Program-made: the position numbers and the translations under genes
Notes under the pieces: model-generated
Databases searched by the model: none
The model's input: only the letters and a program-made list of their open reading frames with translations
What the model was told of the DNA's origin: nothing
NCBI GenBank assembly: GCA_023957975.1
Contig: JAMLGM010000009.1
Location: 62,001 to 126,000 of the forward strand
DNA: 64,000 nucleotides
Origin: Microthrixaceae bacterium
Lineage (GTDB): Bacteria; Actinomycetota; Acidimicrobiia; Acidimicrobiales; Microtrichaceae
Direction: 5' to 3'
In this document: in pieces, positions 34,443 to 41,900 of the stretch
Numbering within the stretch: position 1 is the first letter of the stretch
Layout of the letters: each line of letters begins with the position of its first letter

Positions 34443-35327
34443 ATGCGAGTCGCTGTCAGCGGTGCCACGGGTCTGATCGGCAGCCGTCTCGTCGCCGAAC
34501 TCCGTTCCGTCGGGCACGAGGCGGTGACGATCTCGCGTCGACCCGGTGTCGACACGATCGTGTGGGACCCCGACCGGGGCGTACTCGCCGACGGAGCGAT
34601 CGACGGCTTCGACGCGGTGGTCAATCTCGCCGGCGAACCGATCGGCGCCAAGCGCTGGACCACCGAGCAGAAGCGACGCATCGTCGACAGCCGCGTACGT
34701 TCGACCGAGTTGTTGGTCGACGCCATGGCGCGCTCCTCTCGACCGCCGACGAGGTTCCTGTCGGGGTCGGCGATCGGCTACTACGGCGATTGTGGCGCTC
34801 AAGTCCTCACCGAGAACTCGCCGGCCGGGTCCGGGTTCCTGGCCGACGTGGTTCGGCGCTGGGAAGCCGCCGCCGCACCGGCGGTTGAACTCGGGGTCTC
34901 CACGGCCTTGTTACGCACCGGCATCGTGTTGTCGGCCGAGGGCGGTGCCCTCAAACAACAGCTGTTGCCCTTCAAACTCGGCCTCGGTGGGCGCAGCGGA
35001 AACGGCCGGCAATTTCAGAGCTGGATTCACCTCGACGATCACGTCCGGGCCATCGTCTGGCTGCTCGAACGCCCCGTGGCCGGACCGGTCAACCTCACCG
35101 CTCCGAACCCGGTCACCAACGCCGAGTTCGCCTCGACGCTCGCGTCGGTGCTGCGCCGCCCATGCGGCGTGATCCCCCAGTTCGGCCCCCGGCTGCTGTT
35201 CGGTCGGGAGTTGGCGGATACGCTCCTGCTCGAAAGTCAACGAGTGCTTCCCAAGAAACTGGACGACGACGGCTTCGCCTTCCGGTTTCCCGAACTGCGA
35301 AGCGCACTCACCAATCTCATTCGTTAA
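34443..35327 (+). CDS. TIGR01777-type NAD-dependent epimerase (Rv2216-like)
   Basis: A 294-residue SDR-fold protein: AVSGATGLIGSRL at the N-terminus, WDPDRG, NLAGEPIGAKRWTTEQK, SGSAIGYYGDCG and the C-terminal VLPKKLDDDGFAFRFPEL block with the terminal DUF1731-like extension. It belongs to the YfcH/SulA-type epimerase group, whose substrate is unknown. In Mycobacterium tuberculosis the orthologue Rv2216 sits between dlaT and lipB; here it is 7 kb from those genes. ATG at 34443 begins at the first beta strand. SRPBCC and HAD genes follow. Confidence 0.87.
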   Translation: MRVAVSGATGLIGSRLVAELRSVGHEAVTISRRPGVDTIVWDPDRGVLADGAIDGFDAVVNLAGEPIGAKRWTTEQKRRIVDSRVRSTELLVDAMARSSRPPTRFLSGSAIGYYGDCGAQVLTENSPAGSGFLADVVRRWEAAAAPAVELGVSTALLRTGIVLSAEGGALKQQLLPFKLGLGGRSGNGRQFQSWIHLDDHVRAIVWLLERPVAGPVNLTAPNPVTNAEFASTLASVLRRPCGVIPQFGPRLLFGRELADTLLLESQRVLPKKLDDDGFAFRFPELRSALTNLIR

Positions 35328-35354
35328 CCCCCGAGAATCCGAAACGGAGCAACC

Positions 35355-35822
35355 ATGACCGACGACGCCAAGCAGGTTTCGGCATCACGTGAGATCGCCG
35401 CAGCGCCAGCAGAACTGTTCAAGATCGTCGCGGATGCCTCGTTCCACCCGGTGATCGATGGCTCGGGAACCGTTCGTTCCTCCACCGGCAAGAGCGAACC
35501 GCTGAAGCTGGGGTCCAAGTTCGGGATGAACATGAAGATGTTCCTTCCCTACCGGCTGACCAGCACCGTCGTCGAGTTTGAACAGGATCGTCTCATCGCC
35601 TGGCAACACCCTGGCAAGCACATCTGGCGCTACACCTTCGAACCGCTCGACGACGTCGACGGAACGCCCCGCACGCTCGTCACCGAGACCTTCGATTGGC
35701 GACCCTCGCCGATCAAGTTCTACATCGAGGGGCTCGGGTGGCCGAAGCGCCACAAGGTCAACATGGCCAAGACGCTGGAGAACCTCGACACCTACGTCAC
35801 CAATCGATCGAGCGCGCTCTGA
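35355..35822 (+). CDS. SRPBCC (START-like) ligand-binding protein
   Basis: A 155-residue protein of the polyketide cyclase/dehydrase-like helix-grip fold: an opening SASREIAAAPAELFKIVAD strand-helix, a central beta sheet, and a long C-terminal helix (NMAKTLENLDTYV). These bind hydrophobic ligands; the ligand is unknown. ATG at 35355 has CGGAG at 5-nt spacing. It lies 27 bp after the epimerase and 21 bp before the HAD gene, so the three likely form one transcript. Confidence 0.85.
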   Translation: MTDDAKQVSASREIAAAPAELFKIVADASFHPVIDGSGTVRSSTGKSEPLKLGSKFGMNMKMFLPYRLTSTVVEFEQDRLIAWQHPGKHIWRYTFEPLDDVDGTPRTLVTETFDWRPSPIKFYIEGLGWPKRHKVNMAKTLENLDTYVTNRSSAL

Positions 35823-35843
35823 GCCGACGAGCGCGCTGAGTCG

Positions 35844-36473
35844 ATGAGCATCCAGCACTCTCCACGGCCCGGGCTCGCGGCGTGGGATTTCGACGAGACG
35901 ATCACGACGCGCGACACCCTCGTTCCGTTTCTCACCTTCATCGCCGGACGATCCGCGGTCGCAAAATCGCTCGCTTCCCATGCCCCCGTGCTGGCACGGG
36001 GGCTGCGATCCAGCACCCAACGCGACCGCGCCAAGGAACTGGTCCTGTCCGACGTTTTGCGAGGGCGCCAACTCGACGAGGTCGAAGCCGCTGGGCTTCA
36101 GTATGCGAGAACACTGCCGCGCCGGTTTCGACGCGAGTCGCTCGAACGCATCGCCTGGCATCGAGCCCAGGGGCACCGTCAGGTCATCGTCAGCGCGTCG
36201 CTCGTCTACTACCTGCGCCCGATCGCCGAGGATCTTGGCTTCGACGATGTGATCGGCGTGGACATGGCGGTTGGAGACGACGGCCGACTCACCGGCGATC
36301 TCGTCGGCAACAACGTCCGCAAGGCCGAAAAGGCCGCCCGGCTCTCCGCGTGGATAGACGCCGCGGGTCTCATCGACCCCGAGGTGTGGGCCTACGGAGA
36401 CTCCTCCGGAGACGTCGAGTTGTTGGCGATGGCAACACACCCGACCTGGGTTGGCCGCCGAGCGACCAAGTAG
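35844..36473 (+). CDS. HAD-IB family phosphatase (SerB-like)
   Basis: A 209-residue haloacid-dehalogenase hydrolase. The nucleophile motif is WDFDETIT (D15 and D17), motif II the Ser in VIVSASLVYY, and motifs III/IV the Lys in NVRKAEKA and YGDSSGDVELL. The C1 helical cap fits the HAD-IB subfamily (phosphoserine phosphatase-like; many actinobacterial members act on lipid phosphates). It removes a phosphate from an unknown small molecule. The transcript ends at the 50-bp hairpin 18 bp downstream. Confidence 0.88.
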   Translation: MSIQHSPRPGLAAWDFDETITTRDTLVPFLTFIAGRSAVAKSLASHAPVLARGLRSSTQRDRAKELVLSDVLRGRQLDEVEAAGLQYARTLPRRFRRESLERIAWHRAQGHRQVIVSASLVYYLRPIAEDLGFDDVIGVDMAVGDDGRLTGDLVGNNVRKAEKAARLSAWIDAAGLIDPEVWAYGDSSGDVELLAMATHPTWVGRRATK

Positions 36474-36490
36474 ACACCGCCGCAAAACGC

Positions 36491-36540
36491 GAACCTGGGC
36501 GTATCGACGGTCGTAGGTGACCGTCGATACGCCCAGGTTC
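36491..36540. terminator. Perfect 22-bp-stem hairpin between convergent genes
   Basis: Arms GAACCTGGGCGTATCGACGG+TC and their exact complement surround a 6-nt loop GTAGGT, 50 bp in all. It lies between the HAD gene and the convergent SDR gene and probably terminates both. Its sequence is unrelated to the 50-bp palindrome at 10494 and 50825, but it has the same size and setting. Confidence 0.8.
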
Positions 36541-36571
36541 AGTCGGACCCCGACAGGGGTCGTCGCGAAGC

Positions 36572-37348
36572 TCAGGCCTTCGGAGGCATCCGGATGCCGC
36601 CGTCGAGACGAATGTCCTGGGCGTTCATGTAGGAGTTCGTGAGCAGTTCGAGTGCGAGCGACGCGAACTCGGCGCTGACACCGAGGCGGTGGGGGAACAG
36701 CACGGACTTGCCGAGCGCCTCCTTGAACGCCTCGGCGGCCTCGCCCTCGCCGTAGATCGGGGTGTCGATCAGGCCGGGAGCGATCGTGTTCACGCGGATC
36801 CCCGCGGCCGCAAGGTCGCGAGCGATGGTGAGCGTCATGCCCACGACGCCGCCCTTGGATGCGGAGTAGGCGGCCTGGCCGATCTGACCGTCGTACGCGG
36901 CGACCGACGCGGTGTTGACGATGGCGCCCTTCGCACCGTCGGCATCGCCCTCGTTGCGGTTCATCGCCGACGCGGCGAGACGGATGCAGTTGAACGAGCC
37001 GACGAGGTTGATGTCGATGACCTTGCGGAAGATCTCCAGATCGTGCGGCTCACCGTTCTTGCCGATCGTGCGGCTCGCCCAGCCGATGCCGGCACAGTTG
37101 ACGAGCGACTTCAACGGCGCCATTTCGACCGCGGCATCGACCGCGGCCTGGACCTGCTCGGCATCGGTGACGTCGCAGGCGACGAACAGTCCGCCGATCT
37201 CGTTGGCCAGGGCGTCGCCCCGGTCCTGTTGACGGTCGAGGTCGGCGACGACGACCTTGACTCCCCTTTCGGCAAGCAGTCGGGAGGTTGCCTCACCCAG
37301 GCCCGAAGCGCCGCCGGTGACGATTGCTGATGATCCGGTGATATCCAT
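36572..37348 (-). CDS. SDR-family 3-hydroxyacyl-CoA dehydrogenase-like (type II/HSD10-like)
   Basis: A 258-residue classical SDR: TGGASGLGEATSR near the N-terminus, NCAGIG, the catalytic Ser in VNTASVAAYDG and YSASKGG (Tyr-x3-Lys), and GLIDTPIYG after the active site. The overall pattern, including the FPHRLGVSAEFASLALEL segment near the C-terminus, matches the 17beta-HSD10/type II 3-hydroxyacyl-CoA dehydrogenases that oxidise 3-hydroxyacyl-CoA in beta-oxidation. Upstream is a perfect TTGACCA-type palindrome overlapping the promoter, consistent with TetR control of a fatty-acid gene. It starts 6 nt after TAGAAT. Confidence 0.88.
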   Translation of the reverse strand: MDITGSSAIVTGGASGLGEATSRLLAERGVKVVVADLDRQQDRGDALANEIGGLFVACDVTDAEQVQAAVDAAVEMAPLKSLVNCAGIGWASRTIGKNGEPHDLEIFRKVIDINLVGSFNCIRLAASAMNRNEGDADGAKGAIVNTASVAAYDGQIGQAAYSASKGGVVGMTLTIARDLAAAGIRVNTIAPGLIDTPIYGEGEAAEAFKEALGKSVLFPHRLGVSAEFASLALELLTNSYMNAQDIRLDGGIRMPPKA

Positions 37349-37354
37349 GCCCGG

Positions 37355-37360
37355 ATTCTA
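37355..37360 (-). promoter_or_regulatory. Leaderless -10 element of the SDR gene
   Basis: On the minus strand TAGAAT ends 6 nt before the ATG at 37348. A TTCTTG box lies 17 bp upstream as a possible -35. Confidence 0.5.
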
Positions 37361-37364
37361 CGGG

Positions 37365-37380
37365 TTGACCACTTGGTCAA
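37365..37380. promoter_or_regulatory. Perfect operator-like palindrome at the SDR promoter
   Basis: TTGACCACTTGGTCAA is a perfect 16-bp inverted repeat (7-bp arms, 2-bp centre) in the -35/-10 spacer. TetR-family repressors of lipid-metabolism genes often bind such TTGACCA-type sites. No regulator gene is adjacent. Confidence 0.6.
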
Positions 37381-37462
37381 GAAAGCCGGGAAAAGCTTTA
37401 CTTTTCGCTAGGACTGTCCGAAGAATGTGAAGGCACACTCAAGATCGAAGTGAAAGGCAATC

Positions 37463-37741
37463 ATGGCCACGACGGGTCACAGCGAAATCATCATGAGTCC
37501 CGAGTGCCGGGCGTGCTACGACCTGGGGATCGAACCGCTCACCGACTTCCGCTCCGACGCGGGTTGGCGAACGGTCGTGTCCGCACATCGAGCCATCGTG
37601 AAGCGCTACCACCCCGACCGCTTTGTGGAACGTTCCGCCGAGGAGATGGCGATGGCCGTCGACCGCACCACCGAAGCTAACTGCGCGTACACGCTCCTGC
37701 AGACCGCACGACGCACCGAAGCGCCCCAATCCTGGTACTGA
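37463..37741 (+). CDS. Small J-domain-like protein
   Basis: A 92-residue protein. The centre, IVKRYHPDRFVERSAEE, contains the HPD motif of DnaJ J-domains in the right helix-loop-helix setting, and NCAYTLLQTA is a plausible helix III (canonical J-domains have a similar NxAYxxL signature). A Cys pair (CRACYDLG) precedes it. It may stimulate a DnaK ATPase, although the J-domain is short and lacks an obvious standard helix I. ATG at 37463 follows AAAGGCA. A 17-bp tandem duplication covers its stop codon. Confidence 0.72.
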   Translation: MATTGHSEIIMSPECRACYDLGIEPLTDFRSDAGWRTVVSAHRAIVKRYHPDRFVERSAEEMAMAVDRTTEANCAYTLLQTARRTEAPQSWY

Positions 37742-37765
37742 AACCGGCCTGGTACTGAAACCGGA
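37732..37765 (+). repeat. 17-bp tandem duplication across a stop codon
   Basis: CTGGTACTGAAACCGGC is repeated once directly (37732-37748 and 37749-37765, last base differs). The first copy includes the last codons and TGA of the J-domain-like gene, and the second lies just after it. Confidence 0.9.
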
Positions 37766-37823
37766 GCGTTCTACACCGGATCCGTGGAACGGCTTGGACG
37801 TTTGAGGTCTCTCCGAGCGAGGT

Positions 37824-38384
37824 CTAGAAGAGCGATTCCTGGGCGACGATCGCTCCAGGTTCACCAGTCGCGCGGCCGCCCAACAACAGCGCAGCCGACT
37901 CGCCGGCGAGCGCCCGACCTGCTTCACCACCGACGGCCCCGCGTTGACGCTGCGACGCCTCCACCGCGAGCCGATCGACGAACTGGTTCATCCGATCGGT
38001 TCCGTGACCCTTCACCCAGGTGAAGGTGACATCGCCACGGGCGAGCACCACGTCGATGAACGGCTCCCAGAGGTCGCGGTTCGCCACCGCCTGTTTCTGA
38101 CTGTTGAGCCAACCTCGCGCCAGCCAGCCCCGATACCACCGGTCGTTGAAGCATTTCACGACATAGGTTGAATCGCTGCGCACCTCGATGGGCCCGTCAA
38201 CCGCCAACACCGCCTGGTGGGCCGCCATGACCTCCATGCGCTGATTGGTGGTGTGGGCCTCGGCCCCGCTCGCCCACCGGTCGCTTAGCCCGGCGCCACG
38301 ACCCTCCTCCACGAGCGCCCACGCCCAGCCACCGGGCCCGGGGTTCCCGCGGCACGCGCCATCGGTGTACACGACCTGCACCAT
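37824..38384 (-). CDS. rnhA: Ribonuclease HI with C-terminal extension
   Basis: A 186-residue RNase H that cleaves RNA in RNA-DNA hybrids. The acidic metal-binding residues are D8 (YTDGAC), E51 (QRMEVMA), D71 (RSDSTYV) and the Asp in QFVDRLA, with the catalytic His in KGHGTDRMN. After about residue 150 there is an Ala/Gly-rich tail of some 35 residues that ordinary RNase HI lacks; it may be disordered. It starts 9 nt after TAGGGT, divergent from aceE. Confidence 0.93.
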   Translation of the reverse strand: MVQVVYTDGACRGNPGPGGWAWALVEEGRGAGLSDRWASGAEAHTTNQRMEVMAAHQAVLAVDGPIEVRSDSTYVVKCFNDRWYRGWLARGWLNSQKQAVANRDLWEPFIDVVLARGDVTFTWVKGHGTDRMNQFVDRLAVEASQRQRGAVGGEAGRALAGESAALLLGGRATGEPGAIVAQESLF

Positions 38385-38393
38385 CGGCGCTCG

Positions 38394-38399
38394 ACCCTA
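38394..38399 (-). promoter_or_regulatory. Leaderless -10 element of rnhA
   Basis: On the minus strand TAGGGT ends 9 nt before the ATG at 38384; no Shine-Dalgarno sequence intervenes. Confidence 0.45.
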
Positions 38400-38453
38400 G
38401 TTCGTAGACTCGGAGGCAGATCACTTCTCCAGCAAACAAAGGACGTACGAACG

Positions 38454-41159
38454 ATGAGCGCAGAAGGCTTCCTCCAACAGCTCCCCGACGTCGACCCGCA
38501 GGAGACCGCCGAGTGGATCGATTCGCTCGAATCGGTCGCCGCCACCCGCGGCAAACCCCGAGCCAGCTTCCTGATCGGCCGCATGGAGATGCGCGCCGAG
38601 GAGATGGGTATCGACAACTCGGGGCTCGTCACGACGCCGTACATCAACACGATCCCCCCGAACGAACAGGCGTGGTTCCCGGGCGACACCGACCTCGAAC
38701 GTCGCATCCGCGCCTTCATCCGGTGGAACGCCGTCGCGATGGTGTCGCGCGCCAATCACGAATCCGATGGCATCGGCGGCCACCTGTCGACCTTCGCATC
38801 CTCGGCTGCCCTCTACGACGTCGGCTTCAACCATTTCTTCCGAGGCAAAAGCGACGGCAACCCCGGCGACCATATCTACTTCCAAGGCCACGCCGCGCCC
38901 GGAATTTACGCCCGGGCATTCCTCGAAGGCCGCTTCGATGAGGAGGACCTGCACGGGTTCCGCCGAGAGGTCTCTCGCCCCGGGCTGTCGTCGTACCCCC
39001 ATCCGCGCCTCATGCCGGATTTCTGGGAGTTCCCCACCGTGTCGATGGGGCTCGGCCCGATCAATTCCATCTACCACGCACGGTTCAATCGGTATCTGCA
39101 GAACCGGCGCATCGACCCCACCGACGAATCGCGGGTCTGGTGCTTCGTCGGCGACGGCGAATGTGACGAACCGGAAACGCTCGGATCGATCGCACTCGCC
39201 GGCCGAGAAGGCCTCGACAACCTCACGTGGGTGGTGAACTGCAACCTGCAACGCCTCGACGGGCCGGTTCGGGGCAACGGCAAGATCATTCAGGAACTCG
39301 AAGGAGCGTTTCGCGGGGCCGGATGGAACGTCATCAAAGTCGTGTGGGGTTCCGCGTGGGATGAACTCATCTCCGCAGACGTGGACGGCGTGCTCGTCGA
39401 GAAGATGAACACCACCGTGGACGGACAGTTCCAGCGCTACGCAGTCGAAGACGGCCCTTACACCCGTGAACACTTCTTCGGCCCCGACACCCGGTTGCGG
39501 GACATGGTGGCTCACCTCACCGATGAACAGATCGCGAACCTGCCTCGCGGAGGGCACGACTACGAGAAGCTGTACGCCGCCTACCACTGGGCGACCCACA
39601 ACTCGACCGGCAAGCCGACGGTCATCCTGGCCAAGACCATCAAGGGTTGGACCCTCGGTTCCGAGGTGATGGGACGAAACGCGACCCACCAGATCAAGAA
39701 ACTCAACGCCCACCAGTTGCAGGAGCTGCGCGATCGCCTACGGCTCCACGATGTCATCTCCGACAGCGACCTTGCCGGCGACGATCCGCCGTTCGTGAGG
39801 CTGCCCGACGGCAGTCGCGAATTGGAGTACCTGCGTGAACGGCGACGCGCCCTCGGTGGGCCGATCCCACAGCGATCCACGCGGGTCCGACGGCCACTCG
39901 ACCTACCCACGCCCGCGACCTTCGACGAGCTCCTCGGCGGGTCCGGCGGCCAGCCGGCCTCGACGACCACCGCGTTCACCCGACTGTTGCGCAACCTTTC
40001 TCGAGACCCCAACGTCGGGCGACGGATCGTGCCGATCGTGCCGGACGAGGCGCGGACCTTCGGCATGGATTCGCTGTTTCGCGAGCTGCGGATCTACGCA
40101 TCCGCCGGCCAGAAATACGAGTCGGTCGATCACCATCTTCTGTTGAGCTACGCCGAGTCGGTCGACGGGCAGATCCTCGAGGAGGGCATCACCGAAGCGG
40201 GTTCGATGGCGTCGTGGACAGCGGCCGCAACCAGCTACGCCACCCGCGGCGTGCCCATGTTGCCGTTCTTCATCTTCTATTCGATGTTCGGCTTCCAACG
40301 GGTTGGCGACCTGATCTGGGCGGCCGCCGACGCCCGAGCGCGCGGCTTCCTCCTCGGCGCCACCGCCGGCCGAACGACGCTCGCCGGCGAGGGGCTCCAG
40401 CACCAGGACGGCCACAGCCTCGTGCTCGCTTCCACCGTTCCGCCGTGCCAGGCCTATGACCCGGCCTTCGCGTATGAGACGGCGATCATCGTGCGCGAAG
40501 GCATCCAGCGCATGTATGGCGACGGCGAGGACGTCTTTTACTACCTCACCCTCTACAACGAGAACTACCCCATGCCGGCCATGCCGACCCACCTCACCCC
40601 CGAGGAGGTGACCTCGGGAATCATCGAGGGGCTCTACCAGTGGCGGCCGCGACCAGTTGGCGACCTGATCCCGGCCTCCATCCTGTTCTCCGGCACCGCC
40701 TGGCGGGCGGCGGCCGATGCCGCGGAGATCCTCGCCGAGGACTACGGGGTGGGCGCCGACCTCTGGTCGGTCACCTCCTACAAGGCACTGCGCGAGGACG
40801 CGATCGCCGTCGAACGCCACAACCGCCTTCACCCCGGCGAGCCGCGACGCGTGGCCCACGTCACCGAGGCGCTGCAAGGCGACGGGCCGATCGTCGCGGT
40901 CACCGATTTCATGCGCATGGTCCCCGACCAGGTGGCCCCCTACTCGCCTCGCCCCTGGACCACGCTCGGAACCGACGGGTTCGGACGCTCCGACGATCGG
41001 GCCTCGCTGCGTCGATTCTTCGAAACCGATGCCGCACACGTGGTCGTCGCGGTGCTTTCCCAACTCGCGGACCTCGACACGATCGACGCGTCGGTGGTGC
41101 GCTCGGCACTCGAACGCTTCGGGGTCGACCCCGACGTGGCACCGCCGTGGACTCGCTGA
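38454..41159 (+). CDS. aceE: Pyruvate dehydrogenase E1, homodimeric type
   Basis: A 901-residue AceE, close to the family's usual 890-930. It decarboxylates pyruvate with thiamine diphosphate and transfers the acetyl group to E2 lipoyl arms. The ThDP site is the GDGECDEPETLGSI...NCNLQRLDGPV block (motif GDG-x~27-N), and the N-terminal EQAWFPGD and SNHESDGIGGH-type segments match E. coli AceE. It lies 8.8 kb from the E2 gene start in the opposite orientation, so the complex is not encoded in one operon. ATG at 38454 has AAAGGACG about 8 nt upstream. Confidence 0.95.
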   Translation: MSAEGFLQQLPDVDPQETAEWIDSLESVAATRGKPRASFLIGRMEMRAEEMGIDNSGLVTTPYINTIPPNEQAWFPGDTDLERRIRAFIRWNAVAMVSRANHESDGIGGHLSTFASSAALYDVGFNHFFRGKSDGNPGDHIYFQGHAAPGIYARAFLEGRFDEEDLHGFRREVSRPGLSSYPHPRLMPDFWEFPTVSMGLGPINSIYHARFNRYLQNRRIDPTDESRVWCFVGDGECDEPETLGSIALAGREGLDNLTWVVNCNLQRLDGPVRGNGKIIQELEGAFRGAGWNVIKVVWGSAWDELISADVDGVLVEKMNTTVDGQFQRYAVEDGPYTREHFFGPDTRLRDMVAHLTDEQIANLPRGGHDYEKLYAAYHWATHNSTGKPTVILAKTIKGWTLGSEVMGRNATHQIKKLNAHQLQELRDRLRLHDVISDSDLAGDDPPFVRLPDGSRELEYLRERRRALGGPIPQRSTRVRRPLDLPTPATFDELLGGSGGQPASTTTAFTRLLRNLSRDPNVGRRIVPIVPDEARTFGMDSLFRELRIYASAGQKYESVDHHLLLSYAESVDGQILEEGITEAGSMASWTAAATSYATRGVPMLPFFIFYSMFGFQRVGDLIWAAADARARGFLLGATAGRTTLAGEGLQHQDGHSLVLASTVPPCQAYDPAFAYETAIIVREGIQRMYGDGEDVFYYLTLYNENYPMPAMPTHLTPEEVTSGIIEGLYQWRPRPVGDLIPASILFSGTAWRAAADAAEILAEDYGVGADLWSVTSYKALREDAIAVERHNRLHPGEPRRVAHVTEALQGDGPIVAVTDFMRMVPDQVAPYSPRPWTTLGTDGFGRSDDRASLRRFFETDAAHVVVAVLSQLADLDTIDASVVRSALERFGVDPDVAPPWTR

Positions 41160-41284
41160 GTTAGCCGCTAACCGCTCGCCGCTCGTTTCGACCGCTCGAC
41201 CTCGACACCAGCCGAGTCCGACATGGTCGATCGGTTCAGCCCCGTCGAACCGATCGACGACGTCGAGGTGCCAGAATCGGGGCC

Positions 41285-41878
41285 ATGTCCAAGGTCAAAC
41301 TCCCGATCACCGGCAACCCCGACGCCGACCAACTCCTCACCGACAACCCGTTGGCGTTGCTGCTCGGGATGTTGCTGGACCAGCAGGTCACGATGGAAAA
41401 GGCGTTCAGCGGTCCCGCCGTCCTCGCCGAACGCCTCGGCCACCTCGACGCCGCGCGAATCGCCGCCATGGACCTCGACGAGTTCATCGCCGTGTGCGTG
41501 CAGACCCCGGCGATACACCGCTACCCCACCTCGATGGGCACTCGGGTGTGGGAGGCATGCGTGTTCATCTCCGAGCGCTACGACAACGATGCCTCCAAGC
41601 TGTGGAAGCGGGTACGCGACGGGGCCACCCTGCTGACTCGCGTCCGCGAGGTCCCCGGGTTCGGCGACGAGAAGTCCCGCATTTTTGTGGCATTGCTCGC
41701 AAAGCGATTCGGCCGCCGACCGCAGGGGTGGGAACTCGCCTCCGAACCGTTCGGCGACGACCAACCACGGTCGGTCGCCGACGTGCACGACGAAGCCTCG
41801 CTTCTGGCGGTGCGCGAGGCGAAGAAGGCGGCAAAGGCGAAGAAGAAGGCCGCAGCCGCCGCCAAGGTCACGGCGTGA
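41285..41878 (+). CDS. HhH-GPD base-excision DNA repair-like protein
   Basis: A 197-residue protein. The helix-hairpin-helix region is LTRVREVPGFGDEKSRIFVALLAKRFG, with a VPGFGDEK hairpin. The first part, LLGMLLDQQVTMEKAFSGP, matches the N-terminal helix of the HhH-GPD fold. Known members excise damaged bases; the Cys-containing helix VEACVFISERY lacks a full [4Fe-4S] ligand set, so it would be an iron-free variant. A Lys/Ala tail of about 20 residues (KKAAKAKKKAAAAAK) probably contacts DNA. It starts 7 nt after CAGAAT. Confidence 0.82.
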   Translation: MSKVKLPITGNPDADQLLTDNPLALLLGMLLDQQVTMEKAFSGPAVLAERLGHLDAARIAAMDLDEFIAVCVQTPAIHRYPTSMGTRVWEACVFISERYDNDASKLWKRVRDGATLLTRVREVPGFGDEKSRIFVALLAKRFGRRPQGWELASEPFGDDQPRSVADVHDEASLLAVREAKKAAKAKKKAAAAAKVTA

Positions 41879-41900
41879 ACCGAGAGATCGCCTTTTCGAC

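Noticed and set aside
39903-41063. Minus-strand frame opposite aceE.
   Set aside because: Antisense to an AceE with intact ThDP motif; no domain seen.
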